A stretch of DNA of 14,525 nt from assembly GCA_937904375.1 (NCBI GenBank), contig CALDIG010000301.1:1-14525 (forward strand), in the 5' to 3' direction. The position numbers and the translations under genes were made by a program. This stretch comes from an uncultured Prevotellaceae bacterium (GTDB lineage Bacteria; Bacteroidota; Bacteroidia; Bacteroidales; Muribaculaceae). Of the stretch, positions 6,362 to 14,517 are shown one piece after another; within the stretch, counting starts at the first letter, position 1, and each line of letters opens with the position of its first letter. The notes beneath the pieces are model-generated. The model had not been told where the DNA came from. It worked only from the letters and a program-made list of their open reading frames with translations, and did no database searches.

Positions 6362-9043
6362 TTAACGGTAGCTTTGAGCGATGAGTTGCTTAACCTTAGC
6401 GTTGAACTCGCTGTTCTCCATCAGGTCCTCGATGGTCATGTGCATGCGGTAGCGCCAGTAGTGGCGTGGGTTGGCAGGCACATTGATGCGCTCGGCATTG
6501 GCATCGGGCAGACGCAAGTCTTCATCAATCGAGAGCCAGTCTTGCAGACTCAGCAAGCACAGCATCGACGGGCTGTAGAGGTGCTGCGCCACGATGTCGC
6601 GGGCAAGCCATCCGGGCAGTGGATGAGGTGCAGGACCTGTCTTCCACATCACCTCGTTGTAGTATTCCTGCGATAGCTGCCAGTCCTCGTCCCACCACTG
6701 CCGCAGAGTGCTCATGTCGTGGGTGCTGATGGTGCTCACCGAGCGGTAAGGATTGCTCTGGAGGTTGCCGAACTTGAGTTTGTTGTCCTTAGGCATCGAC
6801 TGAATCTCGAGGCTCAAAATCTTAAGCTCGTTCATCACCCAGGGCACGCAGTCGGGCACCATGCCGAGGTCCTCGGCGCACACGAGCATACGGGTCGCCT
6901 GAACCAGACGTGGCAACTTCTTCATCGCCTCGTGATACCAGAAGCGGTTGTTGCGGCGATAGTAGTAGTCGTTATACAGGCGGTTGAACGCCTCCTTGTC
7001 ATTGTCCCACAATGCCTCGTAGATAAGTGCCAGCTGAGCGGTGATGCGTGGATGGAACTTGTTGGGGTCTTTGCGGTCACGCACGAAGAGCACGTTGTTG
7101 ATGAGCGAGAACAAGCCGTCGCGCACCCACTTGTCGTCGTCGGTGGTCTTGCCGGCGAACGCCGCCTCTATCTTGCGCTGAGTGTCGAACTCGGGACGCA
7201 TCTTCCAGATGTCGTCGTGAGAGTGCTGCAAGAAGGTGTCGCGCACGCGCTGTGCGTGAGGACCGAAGACGCGGTCGATAATCCAGTCGGCGATGAATGG
7301 CTCGGTGAAGAACTCTTCCTGCCAGCGCAGTCCGTAGCCCTCAACCTCCTCGCGGGTCATGCCCAGGGCGGGCGAGAACTGGCCCAACAAGCCTTGAACC
7401 GAACTGATAGGAATCTCCCAGATGCGGAAGAAGCCCAGCACGTGGTCGATGCGGTAAGCGTCGAAATACTCGCTCATGTTCTGGAAGCGGCGCACCCACC
7501 ACTGGCAGCCGTCCTTGAGCATCTCGTCCCAGTTGTAGGTGGGGAAGCCCCAGTTCTGACCGTCGGCACTGAAAGCATCGGGTGGCGCACCTGCCTGACC
7601 GTTCATGTTGAAGTAGTTAGGTTCTACCCAAGCGTCGCAGCCGTTGGGGCTGATGCCGATGGGAATGTCGCCCTTGAGAATCACGTGCTTGCTGCGCGCG
7701 TAGTCATGAGCTGCCTTCATCTGAATGCTCAGCTCAAACTGCACAAACATCCAGAAAGCTGCCTCACGGCCCATGTCGGTGGCAGGGTCTTCCACGAGCT
7801 TCTTGAGCGATGGTGTGAACTGGCGGTGGTTGGGCCAGTCCTTGAAGCATGCTGTGCCATACTTGTCGCGCAGCACGCAGAAGGCAGCATAGGGCACGAG
7901 CCAGCGCTTGTTAGCGTTATAGAAGTTCTTGTAGGCGTTGCTTTTTACAATCTTTTCACCATCTTGAGCCCACACGTCGCGCAGGTAAGAGAGCTTGAGA
8001 TTATTGACACGCTCATAGTCGATCTGTGGCAGAGCATTGAGCTCCTTGCCTTGGGCCAAATAGTCCTTCATCTTCTTGACGTCCTTGAGGGCGGGAAGCT
8101 GGCGCAGGTCCACATACATGGGGTGCAGGGCATAGATCGAGATGCTGTTGTAGGGATAGCTGTCGGTCCACGTCTTGGTGATGGTGGTGTCGTTGATAGG
8201 GAGCACCTGCAAAGCACGCTGGCCTGTTTTCTCCATCCAGTCAATCATCTTCTTGAGGTCGCCGAAGTCGCCCACGCCGCAACTCTGCTTGCTGCGCATC
8301 GAGAAAATGGGAATCACAGTGCCGGCGATGCGCCATGCCGGCAGTGGGAATGTGGCTTGCGCCAACTCATAGCTTACCACCTCGCCAGTGGCGAGTTCGG
8401 GCAGGTCGATGCTGCGGTTGTCGCATTCCTCCCAGCAGATGTTGCCCTTGTCGTCGATGGCGACAAACTTAAAGACGATGTGGTTGCTGGCGAGTTTGGA
8501 AGTGTTGAGCTTTATAGCCCACTGGTTGTGGGTAATCTCGGTCATCACCAAGCCGCGTTTTGCGCTCCAGTCGCCTAAAGCTGGACCTTCGCCACAGAGT
8601 ACCAGATGCTGGTTGCCGGCGAGCTGTGGTGCGCGAACGTTGATAATGGCTGTTTTGCCGAAGCTTGTGCTGGTGAGCTTGCTCACGGGACGCTCGGCGA
8701 GGCAGTCGGTGAACGCGCTGCTGTAGAGGTAGCTGTCCTCGGGCAGGTCGAGCCAGTGGTCATAGATAGTGTAACGCTTGGCTTTAGCGCAAGAGAACAC
8801 TAGGCGGTGTGGCACCGTCTGCCACTCATGGCGCATTTCCTCGTCGCCACGGTTCACACTGTAGTAGTAGTCGATGTGACGTCCGCTCACTCCGGGATAG
8901 CTCACTTCGCAAGTCCATCGACGGCCGTCGGTAGTGGTCATCTTGTGGGTTGCATCAAGGAAGTCAAGCTTGCTGTCATCAATGTGCAGCACTATCTCCT
9001 CTCCAAAGATAGTCTGATAGTCAAGGTTGAAAATTAGTTTCAT
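6362..9043 (-). CDS. malQ: 4-alpha-glucanotransferase (GH77) with two starch-binding modules, cytoplasmic
   Basis: Amylomaltase: moves alpha-1,4-glucan segments between maltodextrins and releases glucose, feeding cytoplasmic maltodextrin use. Seen in the 893-residue protein: no signal peptide; two N-terminal CBM20-like sandwiches (about 1-105 and 130-228), the second with CGEGPALGDWS (150-160); then the GH77 catalytic part (about 238-890), opening with PIFSMRSKQSCGVGDF (245-260). Active-site motifs are YRIDH with nucleophile D533, CAEDLG with acid/base E724, and STHD with D776. PIGISPNGCDAW (461-472) and GAPPDAFSADGQNWG (485-499) are typical GH77 substrate-site segments. The length fits the long, CBM20-bearing bacterial form. 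It is the first gene of the operon, facing the deacetylase gene across a shared promoter region. It is the only enzyme of the four that lacks an export signal. Confidence 0.95.
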   Translation of the reverse strand: MKLIFNLDYQTIFGEEIVLHIDDSKLDFLDATHKMTTTDGRRWTCEVSYPGVSGRHIDYYYSVNRGDEEMRHEWQTVPHRLVFSCAKAKRYTIYDHWLDLPEDSYLYSSAFTDCLAERPVSKLTSTSFGKTAIINVRAPQLAGNQHLVLCGEGPALGDWSAKRGLVMTEITHNQWAIKLNTSKLASNHIVFKFVAIDDKGNICWEECDNRSIDLPELATGEVVSYELAQATFPLPAWRIAGTVIPIFSMRSKQSCGVGDFGDLKKMIDWMEKTGQRALQVLPINDTTITKTWTDSYPYNSISIYALHPMYVDLRQLPALKDVKKMKDYLAQGKELNALPQIDYERVNNLKLSYLRDVWAQDGEKIVKSNAYKNFYNANKRWLVPYAAFCVLRDKYGTACFKDWPNHRQFTPSLKKLVEDPATDMGREAAFWMFVQFELSIQMKAAHDYARSKHVILKGDIPIGISPNGCDAWVEPNYFNMNGQAGAPPDAFSADGQNWGFPTYNWDEMLKDGCQWWVRRFQNMSEYFDAYRIDHVLGFFRIWEIPISSVQGLLGQFSPALGMTREEVEGYGLRWQEEFFTEPFIADWIIDRVFGPHAQRVRDTFLQHSHDDIWKMRPEFDTQRKIEAAFAGKTTDDDKWVRDGLFSLINNVLFVRDRKDPNKFHPRITAQLALIYEALWDNDKEAFNRLYNDYYYRRNNRFWYHEAMKKLPRLVQATRMLVCAEDLGMVPDCVPWVMNELKILSLEIQSMPKDNKLKFGNLQSNPYRSVSTISTHDMSTLRQWWDEDWQLSQEYYNEVMWKTGPAPHPLPGWLARDIVAQHLYSPSMLCLLSLQDWLSIDEDLRLPDANAERINVPANPRHYWRYRMHMTIEDLMENSEFNAKVKQLIAQSYR

Positions 9044-9143
9044 AGTTGTATATATATTATTTATTCATTTTTCTAGTGAGTAAAATTAGTAATAAATAGA
9101 CTATAAATATCAATTAATTATTATAATAGTGTTGAATAAAATG

Positions 9144-9157
9144 TGAAAACGTTTGCA
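9144..9157. promoter_or_regulatory. LacI-family-like operator
   Basis: TGAAAACGTTTGCA is symmetrical at 12 of 14 positions around a central CG and resembles sites bound by LacI/GalR-family regulators, including the CcpA-type site. It sits in the shared promoter region. A maltose-responsive LacI-type regulator would make sense for these genes, but no such regulator is in the window. A second TTTGCAAA lies 39 bp further on (9191-9198, against 9152-9159). Confidence 0.4.
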
Positions 9158-9186
9158 AAAAAGTGATTGCCTAATCTATTTTTTAT

Positions 9187-9194
9187 TATTTTTG
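9187..9194 (+). promoter_or_regulatory. Candidate Bacteroidetes -7 promoter element for the deacetylase gene
   Basis: TATTTTTG matches TAnnTTTG, the -7 box described for Bacteroides primary promoters. The -33 box (TTTG) is weak: ATTG at 9166-9169 is 17 nt upstream, a little close. The implied start of transcription near 9201 would give a leader of about 13 nt. The element overlaps a 12-bp palindrome (9189-9200), which could be an operator. Confidence 0.35.
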
Positions 9195-9213
9195 CAAAAA
9201 AAAGAAAAGTTAA

Positions 9214-9972
9214 ATGAATCGACGAGACATGCTAAAAACTATGGGTGCAGCTACGGCAGGAGTTGCTGTGCTGGGGATTCCTGTGGCAGCCAGTGCAGCA
9301 AGTGAAGAAAATGGCGATAAAGCAAGGCGGCGTCGCAAGGTGCTGGTGATTGGGGCGCATCCTGATGACCCCGAGACGGGATGCGGAGGCACGATGTGCC
9401 TGCTCGCCGACGCAGGGCATGAGGTGGTGTGCGTCTATCTCACCCACGGCGAGGCGGGTATCGCAGGCAAGAGCCACGATGAGGCGGCCGCCATACGCGT
9501 AGTGGAGAGCGAGAACGCCTGCCGAGTCACTGGCGCGCGTCACATATTCATGAGCCAAATTGACGGCAACACCGAGGTGAATTTGGAGAGATATAAGGAG
9601 ATGCGCGAACTCATCGACCGTGAGAATCCCGACGTGGTGCTCACGCACTGGCCCATCGACGCTCACCGTGACCATGCTGTGTGTGGCACATTGGTGCTCG
9701 ATGCGTGGCGACGCCTCGACCGCAGGTTTCAGCTCTTCTACTTCGAGGTGATGACCGGTGAACAGACGCAGATGTTCCACCCCACCCACTGGGTGAACAT
9801 CGAGGCGGTGCTGGAGCGCAAACACGAGGCGTGCAACTGCCATGTGAGCCAAGGCATGAAAGAACTTTACGACGGCTGGCACACCACTATGGAGAAATTC
9901 CGAGGCATCGAGAGCCGCTGCGCCGCCGCCGAAGCCTTCGCCCTCCACAGCGACAGCTTGGCGGGGCTATGA
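9214..9972 (+). CDS. PIG-L/LmbE-family deacetylase with twin-arginine-like leader
   Basis: Zinc-dependent deacetylase fold that removes acetyl groups from N-acetylglucosamine-type sugars or related N-acyl compounds; the substrate cannot be read from the sequence. Seen in the 252-residue protein: N-terminus NRRDMLK followed by a hydrophobic stretch (11-29), resembling a Tat export signal. The family motif AHPDDPETGCGG is at 48-59, giving zinc ligands H49 and D52 and catalytic base D51 by analogy with MshB. The second motif DAHRDH (149-154) supplies H154. Full length for the family, with no lipobox. It is divergent from the starch operon and convergent with the large gene downstream. Sharing a promoter region suggests, but does not prove, shared control. 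Start chosen at 9214 because the twin-arginine motif begins there and an AT-rich leader precedes it. Confidence 0.88.
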   Translation: MNRRDMLKTMGAATAGVAVLGIPVAASAASEENGDKARRRRKVLVIGAHPDDPETGCGGTMCLLADAGHEVVCVYLTHGEAGIAGKSHDEAAAIRVVESENACRVTGARHIFMSQIDGNTEVNLERYKEMRELIDRENPDVVLTHWPIDAHRDHAVCGTLVLDAWRRLDRRFQLFYFEVMTGEQTQMFHPTHWVNIEAVLERKHEACNCHVSQGMKELYDGWHTTMEKFRGIESRCAAAEAFALHSDSLAGL

Positions 9973-9980
9973 GTGGATAG

Positions 9981-10079
9981 GAATAGCTAAGAATAACTAA
10001 GAATAACTAAGAATAACTAGGAATAGCTAAGAATAACTAGGAATAGCTAAGAATAGCTAAGAATAATAGGAATAACTAA
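9981..10079 (+). repeat. Ten-unit decamer tandem array after the deacetylase gene
   Basis: Seen: eight consecutive exact-length units of consensus GAATARCTAR (9981-10060), one 9-bp unit missing a base (10061-10069) and a tenth full unit (10070-10079). Units differ mainly at the sixth base (A or G) and the last (A or G). The stretch cannot code, as all frames hit TAA or TAG. The period of 10 bp is close to one helical turn. It starts 8 bp after the stop codon. The G-type unit contains the self-complementary TAGCTA, echoing the palindromic cores of the operon arrays. Confidence 0.9.
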
Positions 10080-10087
10080 GACTAAAA

Positions 10088-10143
10088 GCCAAAAATGAAC
10101 TAATTGGGGACGATTTTCTTTTAGTTCATTTTCTGCATTTGGC
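10088..10143 (+). terminator. Hairpin after the decamer array, possible terminator of the deacetylase gene
   Basis: AAAATGAACTAA (10092-10103) is perfectly complementary to TTAGTTCATTTT (10121-10132), with a 17-nt loop. Flanking GCCA and TGGC can add an outer stem around a 5-nt bulge. The plus-strand 3' arm ends in TTTT, but there is no separate U-tract. It may end the deacetylase transcript; the evidence is moderate. Confidence 0.45.
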
Positions 10144-10148
10144 ATCTG

Positions 10149-10200
10149 AAAAAAGTGTTAACAATGAGACTCGGAGCTTTACTCCGAGTCTCATTGTTAA
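10149..10200 (-). terminator. Strong intrinsic terminator of the large minus-strand gene
   Basis: A perfect 19-bp stem, 10158-10176 with 10182-10200, with a 5-nt loop and a GC-rich top half. On the minus strand it begins 20 nt after the stop codon and is followed by CAC and six U (from the A-run at 10149-10154). This is a classic intrinsic terminator for the minus-strand gene; on the plus strand only a weak T-rich tail follows. Confidence 0.88.
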
Positions 10201-10220
10201 TTAGTATATTCTGGTTAAAT

Positions 10221-13200
10221 TTACCTCATCATCACCTTTGAAGTTTCTCTAGAGCCGTCGGTGTATTCCTTGACGATGATGTTCACGCCCTGGAACGGGG
10301 TGCTCGACTCAACTCCCATGAGGTTGTAATAGCGGGTGCATTTGAGTGTGCGCACGCCAGCGGCCTTGTCGGTGTTGATGGTCTCAATAGCGGTGACGAA
10401 GTCATCGTTGAGCAGGATTGGATAAACGGTATATTTTGCCGCTTTTTGGGTTGATGGCGCGATGTCGTCCTCTTCAAACGTTCCCCTCGACTGTGGGGCG
10501 CTTTGAGTTGATGTGGTCTCGGTGAATTTGATGATAGCGAGCCATCCCGAATATCCATTCATGTCAATTAGAGTGCCGGGATCTATACCGCAAGCATCTA
10601 GATCCAGACCGGTAGTGGTCGTCATGTTGGCGTCGCTGTAGCCTGGGTCGTGATAGCTCCAGTCAACGTTGATGGTACCGTCGAATCCCGCATTAGAGTA
10701 GGCATAGAACGCACCGTCGTTGTAGATAGTCCAGTCAATCTCGGCGAGCTCGTTGGGTTTGGGCTCCACGAAGAAGTACCACTCGTTGTCGCCACGACGC
10801 TGCTGGAAGCAAGAGCCATTGAAATGGGCAGGACTGTAGTGGTTAACTTCATATTCACCGCCATTGCTCACATTGCTGATTGAAATTGCCTTAAATCGTG
10901 GGTTCACACTGCTGAGTTTGGTGCCATAGAGGGTGAAGTCAGCCTCTATAAGCATCTTGAGATCATCGGCGGTAACCGACTCGCTAGGCTCTATCTCCAC
11001 CCAGATGCTTTGGTCGTAATCCCAGGATTGGAGTACATCGCTATGCACTCCGTCGGTTATCACTTTCGAGAAGTCGATGTATCCACGGCTGTTGACGCTC
11101 TTATTGTTGTAGTCGTTGTTGCCCTTGGCGAAGAGTGTGCCTTTCACGCGGCTGTACCACACGCCCCGCAGGGTGAGCGATGAGTTTTCACCGTCAGGCT
11201 CGTTCTCGATAACGTCGATATTGCCGCCAATGCGGTAGAGCAGACCCAAATAGTCGTAGCAGCCGTGATTCTCCCAAGTGAGGTTTCCGGTTTGGCGCTT
11301 GTTGGTGGCGTGTGAGTCGGTTACGCCATTGTTAAAGAGGATACCCTCGGCATCGCTCACGTCATAGTTGGAGAGATCGGCGAGATACACGGGGTGTCCC
11401 TCGTCGTCATAACCCACTTTCACCATCTGTATGCCGGGCCATTCGATGCCTGGCACGCTCCACACGTAGCAATACACGTTGTCATCGCCCCAGCCCTTGA
11501 TGTCGGTGTAATAAACGTAGTTGCCGTCGCGGAAGGTAGAGCACAGGGCCTTTTGCTTGGCACTGCTCTCGTAGGTGCGTGTCACGTCAATCATCTCACC
11601 GTTGTCACGGCTCTGGTTGTTGGCATCGAGAGTAGCGTCGAAGTCGGGTGTCCACACATACCATAGCTCGCCAGCGTTCTGATTTATCTCTTCCGACTCA
11701 TAGTGAGCGAAGAAATTGTAAACATCTTTATTACTCTCATAAGTGGGATATTCGTTAAGAGGTTCGCCATATCCAAACCTGATGGTGGCAGTACTGCGGT
11801 CGCAGTACCAAGTGTACCACTCGGTGCCATCTTCGGCGGTGACGATATATACATCGGGGTTGCCGTTAAGACCATTCTCCATGTAAAGGTAGCGAGAGTT
11901 GTCGTAGTTGGCGAGGATACCATCGGTCCATGCCACCGAGCCGATCCATGCGCTTTCGAGCGATGTTCCCCACCAGGTAGTGCCAAGATTGGTGGTGTTG
12001 GTCCAATTGTCGGCATCTTGCACTTTGGTATCGATACCAAGCACATTGTTGTCGTTAATAGGAGGTGTGTTGCGGTTCTTTTGCAGGTGGATGATAGTGC
12101 CTCGGCCGGTCTTGTTGGCAAGGCGGCTCTCGAGCGTTTCATTATCAAGCACGATGTAGTTACCACCATCAGCATCAGTCCATTCTAAGTAAACATCGCT
12201 GGTGATGGGGTTGTTGTTGTTGTCGTAGTGATGAGTGCCGTCGGTAATGACAACATTCACACCTTCGTTGTATTTGGTCACTGCCATCCAGTAGTACATC
12301 TGTCCGTAGAATGAGCTGGGACCGTTCATCTCCACACCGTCGCAGGTGGGCACCTCGGTGCCTTGCACGCGCACGTGAGCCACGATGCGTCGCAGGTTGG
12401 CAACTTCGTCACGAGAGTTAAGCTCCACATACTGCTCGCCATCCCAGTAGTAATACACGTCGCCATTGCCATTGAGCATACCGCTGGGGACAACGGTCTT
12501 GTCGTTGTTATGGTAGAACTGGAAGGTGATGGGGGTGTTGTTAGAAGGAACGGCAAATTTGTACCAACCCAATGTTCCTGTGCCCAAGCCCGAGCCGTCA
12601 CCCGCCTGGCTCAAGCCGCTGTGTCCGCCCACTGTCTCGTCGAGAATCTGAATGGGGTTGCCGGGCTGCTCGCCGTTAAACTCCACATCGTTGTTGTCCT
12701 TAACATAAATGTAAGGACGGGTGTAGTCATAGACGTAGATGGTGGGGCCGTCGAAAGCCTCAAGCTTGAACTTGTTGTTGGCGCGGTCATAGAAAAACTC
12801 GTAGGTGCCGCTGCCGTTGTCGGGAATAATGGTCCAGCCCTTGTCGCTCTCGCCTACTGGGGCTGCATCAACCCACACACCGAGGTAGTTGGTGCTGCCG
12901 TCAATCCAGAAATTGCTACCACCTGTCGCACCAATCATATACTGCTGAGTAGTCTCCCAGGTAGTGCCAAAGCCAGTGGTGAGCATGAAGAGACCGGCTC
13001 CCGTGCGGTCGGTGTAGCCGGGCATATTCAAGATGTCATAAACACCATAATAGTTGATACCGTCGCTGGTGGTGAGTTCGGGGTTGGTGTAGGAGTAGAG
13101 CCAAGTGTGCTGCTTGCCCACCGAGCCAAAGAGGTAGATGTTGGCATACTTGATGGTGTATTCGGCGGTAGCTACAGCGCTCACATTGGTGCCATCGACT

Positions 13201-14441
13201 GTCACGGCTTTGAATGTGAAGTTGTCCTCATGGTGCAGCGGAATGGGAGCAGTATATGCCATGCGGGTCGAACTGGTCTCGGGGTCGCTGCCATCGGTGG
13301 TGTAGTATATAGTGCCGCTGGCTGCGGTAATTGTCACATTCTGGTTGCAGTCGTAAGTACCTGCAGCAGGTGAGAATACAGGAGTAGTAGCAAAGAGTGG
13401 TGTAAGAGTGGCTGTAGGTGTCTCTGCCTCCTCCACATAGGTAATAGTGAGAGTGTAATCACCAGCTCCATATTGTGGGCTTACGGTGATATTGGCTCCG
13501 CTAGGAATCCACGTCTCGTTGTTGCCGCTTTTCTTCTTAACCTTAAAGGCAATGGTAGCATCTGAAGCGAGGGTGATAGGGCTCTTTGTCCAAGTCCATG
13601 TTGTGCCGTTAGCTGTCATCAGCTGCGAGTCGCCAATACTCCATCCGCTGGGGAACACGTCAGTAGGCTCGCCCACTACATAGTAGCTATCGGGAATAAC
13701 CTCTATCAAGTTGAGAGTACCCACTGGCACGTCGCCAACGGTATAGGTCACGGTTAGAGTGTAAATGCCGTTTTGGTCGGCTGTGCAAGTGATGTTGCTA
13801 CCGTTGTCGCCAATCCACTCGCTGCCATTTTTCACCACTTTAAACTCAACGGCATCGCCTTGCGAGAGTGTTGCCTGTCCCGAAGTCCAAGTGTAGTTGG
13901 TGTCATCGGTAGTAGTCATCACGTTATCATTATTATCCCAAGAACTGCTGCCAAAGAACGCCTCAAGACTACCGCGCACGTAATACACATCAGGGGTAGT
14001 CTGCACTGCGGTAGCGGTGGCAGTGACGGCATTGGTGCTGCTGTTGAAGGTAATGGTCACATTGTAGGTGCCGTTACTGGGAATGGCAAGTTGATAATTG
14101 TTATCGGGATAGGATGTTGTCCATCCGTGATTCTTGCACACCTTAAACTCTATTGTGCCAGATGATAATTCCACGTTCTCCTTTGACCATGTGTAGTTCA
14201 TATCATCGGTGGTGGTCATATCATTGGCAGTATTGCCTGTGTCCCAAGTGGTTCCAAACAATGCTGCACTTCCGCCGGCAACAGTCCATGTGGCAGGCGC
14301 ATTCTCATCGGTGACATCAGTTGCACTGGTTCCACCGGAATATTCCAAATACACATCGCTGGATGCCGACAGATTGCCAGTTTGTGAGCCACTTCCATTA
14401 TTTAGGATATACATAGTGGAATTAGCTGAGATGGGAATCAC
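10221..14441 (-). CDS. Large multi-CBM, probably starch-binding secreted protein with T9SS-type tail; 5' end incomplete or disrupted
   Basis: Probable surface or secreted starch-binding protein; no catalytic domain is visible. Seen in the 1406 residues from GTG: the second half of a CBM26-like module (1-37); three related beta modules of about 100 residues (50-147, 150-248, 250-348), each with a pattern like YYVxG...W...MTT...YTWT...FKVxK; a chitobiase C-terminal-like domain (354-430) with IYYTTDGSDP; further CBM26-like units (about 565-672, 690-757, 975-1065); a segment with GTLFAKGNNDY and DYDQSIWVEI (1101-1150); and a tail (1369-1406) with YYNLMGV and FQGVNIIVKEYTDGS, resembling Bacteroidales T9SS sorting domains. 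The start is doubtful: the frame stays open to 14492, upstream codons read KTWYV and continue the module, then TAA lies at 14493-14495. There is no signal peptide. Either a premature stop or frameshift, an assembly error at the edge, or an unusual start. Confidence 0.75.
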   Translation of the reverse strand: MIPISANSTMYILNNGSGSQTGNLSASSDVYLEYSGGTSATDVTDENAPATWTVAGGSAALFGTTWDTGNTANDMTTTDDMNYTWSKENVELSSGTIEFKVCKNHGWTTSYPDNNYQLAIPSNGTYNVTITFNSSTNAVTATATAVQTTPDVYYVRGSLEAFFGSSSWDNNDNVMTTTDDTNYTWTSGQATLSQGDAVEFKVVKNGSEWIGDNGSNITCTADQNGIYTLTVTYTVGDVPVGTLNLIEVIPDSYYVVGEPTDVFPSGWSIGDSQLMTANGTTWTWTKSPITLASDATIAFKVKKKSGNNETWIPSGANITVSPQYGAGDYTLTITYVEEAETPTATLTPLFATTPVFSPAAGTYDCNQNVTITAASGTIYYTTDGSDPETSSTRMAYTAPIPLHHEDNFTFKAVTVDGTNVSAVATAEYTIKYANIYLFGSVGKQHTWLYSYTNPELTTSDGINYYGVYDILNMPGYTDRTGAGLFMLTTGFGTTWETTQQYMIGATGGSNFWIDGSTNYLGVWVDAAPVGESDKGWTIIPDNGSGTYEFFYDRANNKFKLEAFDGPTIYVYDYTRPYIYVKDNNDVEFNGEQPGNPIQILDETVGGHSGLSQAGDGSGLGTGTLGWYKFAVPSNNTPITFQFYHNNDKTVVPSGMLNGNGDVYYYWDGEQYVELNSRDEVANLRRIVAHVRVQGTEVPTCDGVEMNGPSSFYGQMYYWMAVTKYNEGVNVVITDGTHHYDNNNNPITSDVYLEWTDADGGNYIVLDNETLESRLANKTGRGTIIHLQKNRNTPPINDNNVLGIDTKVQDADNWTNTTNLGTTWWGTSLESAWIGSVAWTDGILANYDNSRYLYMENGLNGNPDVYIVTAEDGTEWYTWYCDRSTATIRFGYGEPLNEYPTYESNKDVYNFFAHYESEEINQNAGELWYVWTPDFDATLDANNQSRDNGEMIDVTRTYESSAKQKALCSTFRDGNYVYYTDIKGWGDDNVYCYVWSVPGIEWPGIQMVKVGYDDEGHPVYLADLSNYDVSDAEGILFNNGVTDSHATNKRQTGNLTWENHGCYDYLGLLYRIGGNIDVIENEPDGENSSLTLRGVWYSRVKGTLFAKGNNDYNNKSVNSRGYIDFSKVITDGVHSDVLQSWDYDQSIWVEIEPSESVTADDLKMLIEADFTLYGTKLSSVNPRFKAISISNVSNGGEYEVNHYSPAHFNGSCFQQRRGDNEWYFFVEPKPNELAEIDWTIYNDGAFYAYSNAGFDGTINVDWSYHDPGYSDANMTTTTGLDLDACGIDPGTLIDMNGYSGWLAIIKFTETTSTQSAPQSRGTFEEDDIAPSTQKAAKYTVYPILLNDDFVTAIETINTDKAAGVRTLKCTRYYNLMGVESSTPFQGVNIIVKEYTDGSRETSKVMMR

Positions 14442-14491
14442 ATACCAAGTTTTGTTGTTGATAGTGGTTGTACTTAAGTTTCTAAAGTAGA

Positions 14492-14517
14492 TTTATGCTA
14501 CCTCCCGGCTACATAAA
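14492..14517 (-). other. Hairpin with GGGA (GNRA-type) tetraloop upstream of the large gene
   Basis: In the minus-strand transcript UUUAUG pairs with CAUAAA, then UAG faces UAG (two U-G pairs around an A-A), then CC pairs with GG closing a GGGA tetraloop. GNRA loops and G-U pairs form only on this strand. It contains the in-frame TAA that precedes the open frame of the large gene. It could be a leader structure, the edge of an inserted element or chance; it lies 8 bp from the end of the window. Confidence 0.35.

Larger units (their letters stand above)
9044..9213. promoter_or_regulatory. Divergent promoter region between the GH77 and deacetylase genes
   Basis: A 170-bp AT-rich spacer between two start codons facing away from each other, so it must hold the promoters of both genes or of the four-gene operon and the deacetylase gene. 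No Shine-Dalgarno is visible before either start, as is usual in Bacteroidetes. A candidate plus-strand -7 element and an operator-like palindrome are listed separately. I could not find a convincing TAnnTTTG element for the GH77 direction. Confidence 0.7.

Noticed and set aside
6719..8578. Plus-strand open frame of 619 codons opposite the GH77 gene
   Set aside because: It lies wholly antisense to a gene with intact GH77 motifs. Its translation is rich in His, Val, Leu and Ala with no recognisable domain, as expected from the reverse frame of a GC-rich gene.
9057..9068. Three-codon upstream open frame in the GH77 leader (minus strand)
   Set aside because: ATG AAT AAA TAA is very short and in AT-rich DNA; it has no visible ribosome site and is expected by chance.
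9151..9194. TTTG at 9152-9155 as -33 box for the TATTTTTG element
   Set aside because: The gap to 9187 is 31 nt, far longer than the roughly 19-20 nt of Bacteroides promoters.
9981..10079. CRISPR array
   Set aside because: Units are 10 bp and directly adjacent, with no spacers and no cas genes.
12363..13373. Plus-strand open frame of 336 codons opposite the large gene
   Set aside because: Antisense shadow; low-complexity Val/Ala/Gly-rich translation with no motif.
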